Shown here: positions 51,259 through 59,176 of the stretch, piece after piece | How the letters are laid out: every line of letters begins with the position of its first letter | How positions within the stretch are numbered: position 1 is the first letter of the stretch | Assembly (NCBI GenBank): GCA_964019425.1 | Contig: OZ025825.1 | Location: forward strand, 807,433 to 871,432 | Direction: 5' to 3' | Length of the DNA stretch: 64,000 nt | From: Flectonema sp. DT1601 | Taxonomy: Eukaryota > Euglenozoa > Diplonemea > Diplonemida > Diplonemidae | Translations under genes and position numbers: made by a program | Notes under the pieces: generated by a model | What the model saw: the letters and a program-made list of their open reading frames with translations, nothing else | Told to the model about the DNA's origin: nothing | Database searches by the model: none

Positions 51259-52738
51259 CATGCGGAAAACAACCCAGCAGAACATCAGTTCTCACTCCCT
51301 CCAAAAGTCCCGAACCTAGAACCTAATATTGAAAGAACTTATGCTGACTTTAAGATAATTTCAGTAAATACAAGATCAATGAACACATCAATTGAACTCT
51401 TACGTCTTCTCGTATTTAACTATGAACCAGATGTGCTATTGATCCAAGAGACATTTTTAACGAAGGGAAAGAAAACACCTGAAATTAATGAATATACGCC
51501 ATATAGGAAAGATAGAACTCTACCAAGGCAAGTTGGGAAACCTGTTAGAGGTGGTGGTCTATTGACATATGTTCATAACAAACATAAATTCAGTGAGATT
51601 GCGATCACACAAAGTGAATGCGACTCACTAGAAATATCAGCTGTGGAAATACATTGTGAAGAACCTTTGATTATCTATAATATTTACCGTCCACCATTAC
51701 AAGTTATAAATGATACAAGGAGCCCAAATTACAATCTGGATTGCATTGATCTGAAAGGAAATATGAAAAACAACATTGTCATAATGGGTGACTTTAATGC
51801 ACATAATCACATGTGGGAAGATAAACCAATTGACGATATTAATGGTGATATCATAACAGAATGGATAAGTGAAAACAATCTTGTGTGTTGGAATGAGCCA
51901 TCAATCCCAACAAGGTTAGAGTCAATGACATCTCCAGACCTGACTCTGACAAACACTAATATGAAAATAGAATCTTGGTCTACCCTTGGAACAGTAAACT
52001 CTGACCACTCACCAATGATGATTGTTATACACAACTCATGTAAAAATGTTGACTATCAAAAAGTTAGAAAAAGTGGCTTCAACTGGGCTAAAGCTGATTG
52101 GACTAACTTCAGTGATGACCTCGAAGTGGCCTCAGAAAGAATACAAAATATTAAAATAAACGAAAGTAAAGCAAAAATATTTAAAAATGAAATATTAAAA
52201 GCAAAAAGCAAACACGTTCCGAGAATCTATGTGCGAAAACAAAGAGCAAGGAAATGGTGGAATTCTGAACTGATGGAGCAACTCCGTCATTTTGAGGAGA
52301 AACAAAAGGAAATAACTGATGACAGTGATTTAAATGACGAGAATATGTTGCTCTTAAAGAAACTTAATGAACAAATATGTGATAAAGTAAAAGAGTGTAG
52401 AGAAAGAAACATAGAAAAAAAAATCAAAGAATGTGTCACGGAAGATGGATCTCCGGACGAAGGTGGCATCCTAAAGTATATGGATGATGTAAGGAAACTT
52501 GACGGACGGTGTGAAAGAGTAGAGATACCTTTCATACATGATACAAATATGAACAAAATTCTCGACGACAAAGAAAAGGCAGATTTCTTCACTGATTTCT
52601 TCTCAAACATTGTTGGCAAAGATGTACAAACAAAATATAGACAAAACTTCAACATTAACATAAGAGATGACATAGTTCCGTTCACTCCTTCTGAGGTGAT
52701 GACACAATTGGGAAGACTACATACCCGCAAACCCGCAA
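51259..52738 (+). CDS. Non-LTR retrotransposon ORF2, APE-type endonuclease, truncated before the RT
   Basis: The frame follows the ORF1 TGA without a shift. The endonuclease is complete: 'IISVNTRS' (catalytic Asn), 'LLIQETFL', 'GGGLLTYV', 'YNIYRPP', 'IVIMGDFNAHNHMW', 'DLTLTN' and 'NSDHSPMM'. The pre-RT linker continues to 'FTPSEVMTQLGRLHTRK', homologous to the first RT motif, and is then replaced by satellite DNA. The first in-frame ATG (51379) lies after the catalytic Asn, so an intact enzyme would need stop readthrough or another start. The RT is absent. Confidence 0.85.
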
Positions 52739-52958
52739 ACCCGCAAACCCGCAAACCCGCAAACCCGCAAACCCGCAAACCCGCAAACCCGCAAACCCGC
52801 AAACCCGCAAACCCGCAAACCCGCAAACCCGCAAACCCGCAAACCCGCAAACCCGCAAACCCGCAAACCCGCAAACCCGCAAACCCGCAAACCCGCAAAC
52901 CCGCAAACCCGCAAACCCGCAAACCCGCAAACCCGCAAACCCGCAAACCCGCAAACCC
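52733..52958. repeat. CCCGCAAA satellite, left block, about 28 units
   Basis: A perfect 8-bp tandem array between the truncated retrotransposon and the YR retrotransposon. Because 8 is not a multiple of 3, every + frame reads the same TRKPANPQ peptide and no frame has a stop. Confidence 0.98.
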
Positions 52959-53361
52959 TTACCACTTGGGAACCTTGCAAATGGCAGTGTTTAATTTATC
53001 TAATATCATTTTCTCTTGTTTTCATTTCATTATTTATTGCTAGTGTCAAAAGAAGTTTGAGTTCTCAACTTCAATTGTTTTTTCTGTTTTCCGAAGGTCC
53101 GCTCATTGACAATAAGTTTGCTGCACCGACTTGGTTGCAGAAGCTGATCGTTAGACAAGCAGTCTTTCTTCAAAAGGGGACTTCCCCTAGACTATTTTTG
53201 TGATTCCGAGTGCATTCAAGCTGTTCCTGTTAAAACGGCTTTCTTAGGCTTTTCAAGTCCAGAAAAGAAATCAGATTACTTTTAAGATTTATTTTTCCTA
53301 CAATATCATTCTTTTAGCTTTATCACAGGGTTTTTCAGACTTTTACGTTAAAGTTTTGAAA
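52959..53361 (+). repeat. Split direct repeat A1
   Basis: 403 bp, starting TTACCACTTGGG and ending GTTTTGAAA. Its last base is the A of the gag start codon. Same as A2 at 58506-58908. Likely carries promoter functions; no motif is certain. Confidence 0.95.
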
Positions 53362-55166
53362 TGTCGTACGAGTTCAGCATGCCGACAAGTCTGGACAGCT
53401 TGTGGCAGCAGACCGGGTTACCCTGCCCTAAAAAGGGAAATGTAGACTTAAGAACACGGAAGGAGAGCGCACTTCGTGCGTGTGGGATGACAACCGCCGA
53501 AGGGGCGTTTTGGTGGGTACCGACGAGCCGGGTAGACGACGACTCCGCCGAGAGGTGGATGAACGACGTGCTGTTGGCACGTCTTTTGAAGACGACGAAG
53601 GAGGTAGTGAGCAGGGCATCGGCACGTGGGGTGTTTGTGCTCTTGACGGTGCTGGCCGAGAAAAAGCCAGAGGTTTTTTGTGGATATCTCGTGGAGATGT
53701 CTGACTCGCGCGGTCAGTTGGTGGTGCAAGGGGCAGCGCAGTTTTCCCACCCGCCGCCTAACTCACAACAGGTGGTGTACGATGTCGACGAGGCAGCTGA
53801 CGTAGTCATGACGGACTATGTGAGTACCGAGGAGGCCAGCGAAGTGCTGCGTGGGTTGGCGGCGAGGCACGAGAACACAGAGCAGGGGCTGGGTGGTCTG
53901 TTTCAGGCCACTCAGGAGTACGCGGTCGGGGCGGACCAACGGTTAGCCGGGGTGCAGGCTGCGACGGGGCAGGCACTGGGGCAGGTAGCACAACGCCAAG
54001 GCGCAGTGGAAGCGGAGGTACGGACACAACAAGAAAAGCTGCAAGAACAGCAACAACAACAGAAGGTGCAGGAGCAACGCCAGCAGGTGCAACACCAACA
54101 CCAACAACAGCATGCCAAGGAAGTTGCGGACCTCCGGGCACAGATCGCGTCGCAACGGGCGGAAACAATGCGGAGTGCGAAGGAATTGGCACAGATCCGG
54201 GAAGGAGTTGTAAAGGATCAGTTGGAGCAACAGCAACGACGGGGACAAGAATTGTCTGGTTTGGCGGAGCTTCGAGACTTGATGAAATCCCAGATGCAAC
54301 AACAACAACTGCAAGCGGAAGAGCTTGCGGATTTGAGACGGCAGCAGCAGCAGCATCTGCAACAACAACAAGATCAGCAACAGCAAATGCAACAGCAGCA
54401 ACAGCAACAACATCAGCTACTGCAACAACAGCAGCAACAGCAACAGCAATTACAAACATCGGCGTCGCCGCCTACCGCGGGCAGCGGGATAGGGGAATTG
54501 ACCGACGTACTGTCGAATTTGTCGGTGATGTTGGATGCCAAGAAGAAGAAGGAACCAGCCAATCCGGAATGGAGGGTTGGGATGAAGGTGTTGTGCGGGT
54601 CGGAGAGGGGAGTGATCGTGGCAGTGGAACAGGATCGCGTAGTGGCGGCGGTCCTGGGAGAGGTGAGCGGGCTCCGTCAGTTTGAACTGGGGGGCGAGGG
54701 GTGGGCCCCAGGTCACTGGGAAGAAGACAGGGAGAGATCACAGTTAAATTCAACTCAGGCGGCTGGAAACCAACAGATGTGGGCTGGATTTGCTGCGGGG
54801 GGTCCGCAGGAATGTGAGGCGCTGCAATGGGCAATCGCGAGGAGATTCGCCGGGAACGGGAAGTGGACACGGGAGAACGCGAGGAGGCTGGCGGCGCTCG
54901 CGGTGACGGTGGTGACAAGTGGACCGGAAAAATCTTCCCTCGAGATACTCAAGATGCTTGAGTATTATCGGTACCATGAGAACAGCGAGGCCGCAGCAAG
55001 GAGCTACGAAAGCAAGCTCTTGGAGGAGTCTCTCACACCCGAGACAGCCGAGGCAAGGAAGGCAGCGGAGAAGCACACAAACCGGAAGCCGTTCGTGGGA
55101 GGCAAGGTGGTGGCTGCGTCGGCGCCGAAGCCAAGTGCAAAAAACGGCCGAGGCCGGGGCTACTGA
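53361..55166 (+). CDS. YR retrotransposon ORF1, gag-like Gln-rich protein
   Basis: The 601-residue protein has a globular N-terminal third and a long Gln-rich coiled-coil region (about residues 180-375, with CAR-type repeats in the DNA). A C-terminal domain follows that begins near 'WRVGMKVLCGSERGVIV' and ends in a basic Arg/Gly tail. No zinc knuckle. It is the first ORF of the element, so a nucleocapsid-like role is inferred from position. Its start codon overlaps the end of A1. Confidence 0.75.
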   Translation: MSYEFSMPTSLDSLWQQTGLPCPKKGNVDLRTRKESALRACGMTTAEGAFWWVPTSRVDDDSAERWMNDVLLARLLKTTKEVVSRASARGVFVLLTVLAEKKPEVFCGYLVEMSDSRGQLVVQGAAQFSHPPPNSQQVVYDVDEAADVVMTDYVSTEEASEVLRGLAARHENTEQGLGGLFQATQEYAVGADQRLAGVQAATGQALGQVAQRQGAVEAEVRTQQEKLQEQQQQQKVQEQRQQVQHQHQQQHAKEVADLRAQIASQRAETMRSAKELAQIREGVVKDQLEQQQRRGQELSGLAELRDLMKSQMQQQQLQAEELADLRRQQQQHLQQQQDQQQQMQQQQQQQHQLLQQQQQQQQQLQTSASPPTAGSGIGELTDVLSNLSVMLDAKKKKEPANPEWRVGMKVLCGSERGVIVAVEQDRVVAAVLGEVSGLRQFELGGEGWAPGHWEEDRERSQLNSTQAAGNQQMWAGFAAGGPQECEALQWAIARRFAGNGKWTRENARRLAALAVTVVTSGPEKSSLEILKMLEYYRYHENSEAAARSYESKLLEESLTPETAEARKAAEKHTNRKPFVGGKVVAASAPKPSAKNGRGRGY

Positions 55167-55181
55167 CAGTCAGCTCTGGCA

Positions 55182-56627
55182 ATGCCCGATCAGGTTGGAG
55201 GGGTCCCAGCTCAGGGGGGAAACATGCCCGGCCAGGAGGCCGGAGGGGTCGTTCCTCTTGGGGTAGTGGATATTCCCAGCCAGGTTGGAGGGTTGGTGGT
55301 CACGGACCGGGTTGGGAGGGACAACGAGCCTCGAAACAACCACGGGACGGGAGGCCGTTCAGTTCCGGGGACGGGGCTGGAAAGGCTGGTCAAAACAAAC
55401 TTGCCCAAACGGATGGGGGTTGCCGCGCTTCGGGGAGTGGATATGCCTGGCCGAAGGGTCAGAGGGGTCGCACTGCCTACGGAAGTGGAGGGATCGCTCG
55501 ATATCGGGGTCGGAAGGAAAAGCCAAAAAGGTGGGGGTATTCCGGTTCAGGGAACTGGATCCCGAAGTCTGACCGAGGCGGGCTTAGCAGGAGATGCTGG
55601 GCCGCCAAGGAATCTGCAAAGACAACGACGGATCTTGGAGGAGGTGAGGGAAGGACATCTAGCTGGCGTGGGTGCGAGGATGCCTTCGGTGTTCGGACAA
55701 GTGGTTCTGGAGCATGTGGCAGGGGCCGGGGTGCGGCCGCTGGCACAGGAAGGGACGGTCGACCTCGACGAAGCGATGGAGCGGCTGGGCGACGTGGTTT
55801 CGAACATGTGGGCTGCCGAAACGTCACAGAAAAGACGCAACCTGTGGGGAAGGCTGCAGGGCTGGGCAACGTCGCAGCGGATAGCAGTTACGGCGGAAGC
55901 GGCGGCGTTGTTTGTTCTGGCAACCGGAGTCACACCGCAGGGCCAATTAAACTACGCAAAAGCGTTGTCCGGCGTGTTTCGACACTTGGGGCTGGAGCGG
56001 CAACCTCTTCTCAGCTTGGCGGCAGCGCTCCGGTCGCAAGGCGCGGCCGTTCCGGTCAAACAAGCTCGACCGATTGGGAAGGAGAGACTGCTGGGGTGGG
56101 CGAACAAGCAAACACCGGATCTGAGGTTGGCGGCTCTCGTATGTTGGAAGACTGCATCGAGGTGGGGGGAGGTACAGAAGCTGACGTCCCCTCAGTTCAT
56201 TTGGTTGGAAAAGGACGAAGTGATCATCGATTGGGGGATGACACCGAAGCATCGCCGGGCAGACCCGTATGTCGCGTCGAGATGGGTGGTGATCCAGGGC
56301 GATCTGGTGGAGGTGATAGCTCATTTGGTGAAGGAGCTGTCTCCGTTCGAGCAGCTAACGGCGGTGACGTCGGAACGGCTGGTGGATTTGTGGCGGAAAG
56401 ACCCGGACATGTGCCTCTTCACCGCACATTCTGTGAAGAGAGGGGCAGCTGGCGTCCTGATGCAAGCACTGGAGGAAGGAAAGTTGACTTCTCCGTCCCT
56501 GGTATCACGTCTTCTCAAACACACAGAAGGCGGAGAGGGAGTGTCTGCTACGACCCTCCGATACGCATCCAATCCGGTGAGTACTGCCAGGGCTATGGGG
56601 ACTTGGCGGGCGACAAAGCTGCTGTGA
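55182..56627 (+). CDS. YR retrotransposon ORF2, tyrosine recombinase
   Basis: It would cut and join DNA to insert a circular intermediate. The 481-residue protein has a Gly-rich low-complexity N-terminus (to about 160), a helical core-binding region and a catalytic domain. Candidate catalytic residues are R327 (TASRWGEV), H416 and R420 (HSVKRGAA) and the nucleophile Y461 (LRYASNP). At the usual HxxR position the fourth residue is Lys419, with Arg420 next to it. It starts 15 bases after the gag stop and overlaps the following frame. Confidence 0.85.
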   Translation: MPDQVGGVPAQGGNMPGQEAGGVVPLGVVDIPSQVGGLVVTDRVGRDNEPRNNHGTGGRSVPGTGLERLVKTNLPKRMGVAALRGVDMPGRRVRGVALPTEVEGSLDIGVGRKSQKGGGIPVQGTGSRSLTEAGLAGDAGPPRNLQRQRRILEEVREGHLAGVGARMPSVFGQVVLEHVAGAGVRPLAQEGTVDLDEAMERLGDVVSNMWAAETSQKRRNLWGRLQGWATSQRIAVTAEAAALFVLATGVTPQGQLNYAKALSGVFRHLGLERQPLLSLAAALRSQGAAVPVKQARPIGKERLLGWANKQTPDLRLAALVCWKTASRWGEVQKLTSPQFIWLEKDEVIIDWGMTPKHRRADPYVASRWVVIQGDLVEVIAHLVKELSPFEQLTAVTSERLVDLWRKDPDMCLFTAHSVKRGAAGVLMQALEEGKLTSPSLVSRLLKHTEGGEGVSATTLRYASNPVSTARAMGTWRATKLL

Positions 56628-56731
56628 GGGTTGGAACGCAACACAGCTTGGTGAGGCGGGGGAAGAGGACACGATTGCCAACGACGCCGGTGGAGAAGGC
56701 CTCGCCGTTACATGTGAGTGGTGTGCCGGTG

Positions 56732-58330
56732 ATGGATGTGGCGGGATTACGCAAACGGCTGAATACCGAATCGCAGAGGCGGTTTGACGAGGTGTGGAAG
56801 CTGACGTTTTCGCCGGAAGTGGGGAAGATAGCAAGGTCGACGGGCCGGACTGTGTTTTCGGATGTGCATGCTGGAGAGCTGGCATCGTTTGGCATAGCCC
56901 GGAAGGCGGTTGGCCCGGGTGTGTCGAGCAACGTACCGTTCACTGTGTTGGAGGAGAAACCCGAGGGCATGCGCCAGAGGTTTATTCTGTGGACGAAGGA
57001 TGCGAACAGCTGGCTGGAGGAGAAGTACACCGCGCAGGTGCCCTTGCACCATATCTCACGTTACCTGGACCAAGTACGGGAGGAATGTGGGACTACACGG
57101 GACTTTCGCACAGGCTTTTATGCGATTGAGATCCCAGAGGAAGCGCGGCGTCTCTTTCGGTTCCAGACGGAAGGGGGAAGCTGGTTTGAGTTGTGTCGGC
57201 TGCCGATGGGGCATGTGTGTGCACCGGAGATCATGCACACGATGGCGGCGGCGGCGGCTGGAGACCCGGGTTACGTAAGACCAGAGTGGCAGGCTCGGGG
57301 TGTGCGGGTTGATGTCTTCATAGACAACATTCGATACACAGGCGGCGCGGGTGAGGTTCTTGCTGCGACGGCGAATCTTGATGCGGCTGCTGAGGAATTC
57401 TGTCTGACGTGGAAGCCGGCAGACAGTAACACGGCGGAGGCGAAGTACACCTTCTTGGGGGTGGATTTCGATCACGAAGGGGCAGAGGTGAAGGTCTCGT
57501 TGAAGATCAAGCGGAGGCTGGAGGCGGTGGACCTTGGCATGGTGACGGCTGGGCAGTTGGAGTCGATGGGAGGGAGGCTGATGCATGCGTCGGCGGTGGC
57601 AGGGGAGACGCCGGGGAGGTATTGGTTTGCTCTGAAGTTCCTTCGACGCCTGGCAAACAACTTGAACGCTGGAAGGAGGTTGGTTGGAGACAGGGTACGG
57701 GTACCTGAGTCTGTGGCGGCTGAGCTGCGCGGTTGGATGGCTGGTGCGACTTCGACGAGGCGGATGCATGCTCCGTTTGATGAGCGGGAGCAGATGTTCT
57801 CGGTGTTCATCGACGCTTCGAAGAAAGGATGGGGAGGAGTCGTTGTCAACGACACGACGGCTGAAGTTGTGGTGATGGGAGACTCCTGGGACACACAAGA
57901 AAGCGAGCTGCATATCAACATCTTGGAGGGACTTGCTTTCCACAACACTGTGAAACAGATGTCGCCGGAGCTGGACGGTCGTACTGTGGCAGTATGGATT
58001 GACAACACTTCTGTGGTGGGTGTTTCGAGGAAGGGAATGTCGATCCGCTCTCAAGATTTGAATGCAGCGGTCATTGGTGCTTTAGTGGAGTTGCAGAGGA
58101 GGTCGATTACATTCTCGATCCGGTATGTGCGATCGCAGCTGAACCCGGCAGACTTGCCTTCGAGGGTAGACCCTACGACAATTAGAACTCGCAAGCACAG
58201 AGAGGAGGTCACACTGGCGGTCAGGGCTTTCTTTACTCGCGATGTGGAGGTGGCGCGTGACGGCGCATGTCCCGCGACCGGGCCTCTCCACGAGGTCCCG
58301 ACCGGGCGGCGCCCCGCTACCCCGTTGTGA
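56732..58330 (+). CDS. YR retrotransposon ORF3, reverse transcriptase and RNase H
   Basis: The frame is open from 55808, overlapping the YR gene, but that part is Gly/Arg-rich and looks like an out-of-frame reading. I place the start at the first ATG after the YR stop. The RT has 'RDFRTGFYAIEI' (first Asp), 'LCRLPMGHVCAPEIM' and a catalytic box 'VDVFIDNIRY', where FIDN replaces the common YxDD. The RNase H has all four acidic residues: 'VFIDASKKGW', 'ELHINILEGLAF', 'VAVWIDNTS' and 'LNPADLPSR'. There is no methylase domain as in DIRS-1. Expression may need reinitiation or frameshifting. Confidence 0.85.
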   Translation: MDVAGLRKRLNTESQRRFDEVWKLTFSPEVGKIARSTGRTVFSDVHAGELASFGIARKAVGPGVSSNVPFTVLEEKPEGMRQRFILWTKDANSWLEEKYTAQVPLHHISRYLDQVREECGTTRDFRTGFYAIEIPEEARRLFRFQTEGGSWFELCRLPMGHVCAPEIMHTMAAAAAGDPGYVRPEWQARGVRVDVFIDNIRYTGGAGEVLAATANLDAAAEEFCLTWKPADSNTAEAKYTFLGVDFDHEGAEVKVSLKIKRRLEAVDLGMVTAGQLESMGGRLMHASAVAGETPGRYWFALKFLRRLANNLNAGRRLVGDRVRVPESVAAELRGWMAGATSTRRMHAPFDEREQMFSVFIDASKKGWGGVVVNDTTAEVVVMGDSWDTQESELHINILEGLAFHNTVKQMSPELDGRTVAVWIDNTSVVGVSRKGMSIRSQDLNAAVIGALVELQRRSITFSIRYVRSQLNPADLPSRVDPTTIRTRKHREEVTLAVRAFFTRDVEVARDGACPATGPLHEVPTGRRPATPL

Positions 58331-58505
58331 ATGTATGGAATTCTTTGTCTGTTAGTACTTGTGGCGTAACTCCTTTTCCTCTCTCAGTTCGGATACAATT
58401 ATGATGGTGCATTATTTATTCTTGCCTTATAAATTCTTAACTTCGTTTCTCTTTATTTCCCTTTCCAAAAGTACAATTAACAACTTAAATGCCGCACGGT
58501 TCCCC
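58257..58505 (+). repeat. Split direct repeat B1
   Basis: 249 bp, starting GTGACGGCGCATG inside the end of the RT/RNase H gene and ending GCACGGTTCCCC, directly joined to A2. One mismatch to B2. Confidence 0.95.
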
Positions 58506-58908
58506 TTACCACTTGGGAACCTTGCAAATGGCAGTGTTTAATTTATCTAATATCATTTTCTCTTGTTTTCATTTCATTATTTATTGCTAGTGTCAAAAGA
58601 AGTTTGAGTTCTCAACTTCAATTGTTTTTTCTGTTTTCCGAAGGTCCGCTCATTGACAATAAGTTTGCTGCACCGACTTGGTTGCAGAAGCTGATCGTTA
58701 GACAAGCAGTCTTTCTTCAAAAGGGGACTTCCCCTAGACTATTTTTGTGATTCCGAGTGCATTCAAGCTGTTCCTGTTAAAACGGCTTTCTTAGGCTTTT
58801 CAAGTCCAGAAAAGAAATCAGATTACTTTTAAGATTTATTTTTCCTACAATATCATTCTTTTAGCTTTATCACAGGGTTTTTCAGACTTTTACGTTAAAG
58901 TTTTGAAA
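58506..58908 (+). repeat. Split direct repeat A2
   Basis: Second copy of the 403-bp A repeat, followed by a 19-bp CCCA-rich spacer (58909-58927) before B2. Confidence 0.95.
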
Positions 58909-58927
58909 GCCCACCCACCCACCCCCT

Positions 58928-59176
58928 GTGACGGCGCATGTCCCGCGACCGGGCCTCTCCACGAGGTCCCGACCGGGCGGCGCCCCGCTACCCCGTTGTG
59001 AATGTATGGAATTCTTTGTCTGTTAGTACTTGTGGCGTAACTCCTTTTTCTCTCTCAGTTCGGATACAATTATGATGGTGCATTATTTATTCTTGCCTTA
59101 TAAATTCTTAACTTCGTTTCTCTTTATTTCCCTTTCCAAAAGTACAATTAACAACTTAAATGCCGCACGGTTCCCC
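58928..59176 (+). repeat. Split direct repeat B2
   Basis: Second copy of the 249-bp B repeat. Its terminal CCCC runs directly into the satellite. Confidence 0.95.

Larger units (their letters stand above)
52956..59176 (+). mobile_element. Complete tyrosine-recombinase retrotransposon (DIRS order, VIPER/Ngaro-like) with split direct repeats
   Basis: About 6.2 kb with the order A1 - gag-like ORF - YR ORF - RT/RNase H ORF - B1 - A2 - B2. A1/A2 (403 bp) look identical and B1/B2 (249 bp) differ at one base, so insertion is recent. Split direct repeats of this form are the hallmark of Ngaro/PAT/VIPER-type YR elements. A YR gene upstream of RT/RNase H matches the published VIPER order. Both outer ends meet the CCCGCAAA satellite with a shared CCC and no target duplication, as expected for recombinase insertion. 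The element is clearly more GC-rich than host intergenic DNA. Confidence 0.9.

Noticed and set aside
46952-52738. One LINE copy with a 5' inversion from twin priming
   Set aside because: The two halves overlap in domain content (both contain the linker before the RT) and differ in sequence, so they come from different families.
53448-54718. Several long minus-strand Leu/Val/Ala-rich frames opposite the gag-like gene
   Set aside because: They are antisense readings of CAG/CAA-type Gln codons and GC-rich codons, not independent genes.
55808-56731. Upstream 308 codons of the RT/RNase H frame
   Set aside because: The stretch is Gly/Arg/Ser-rich, overlaps the conserved YR catalytic region in another frame and lacks an RT-related domain, so I did not include it in the protein.
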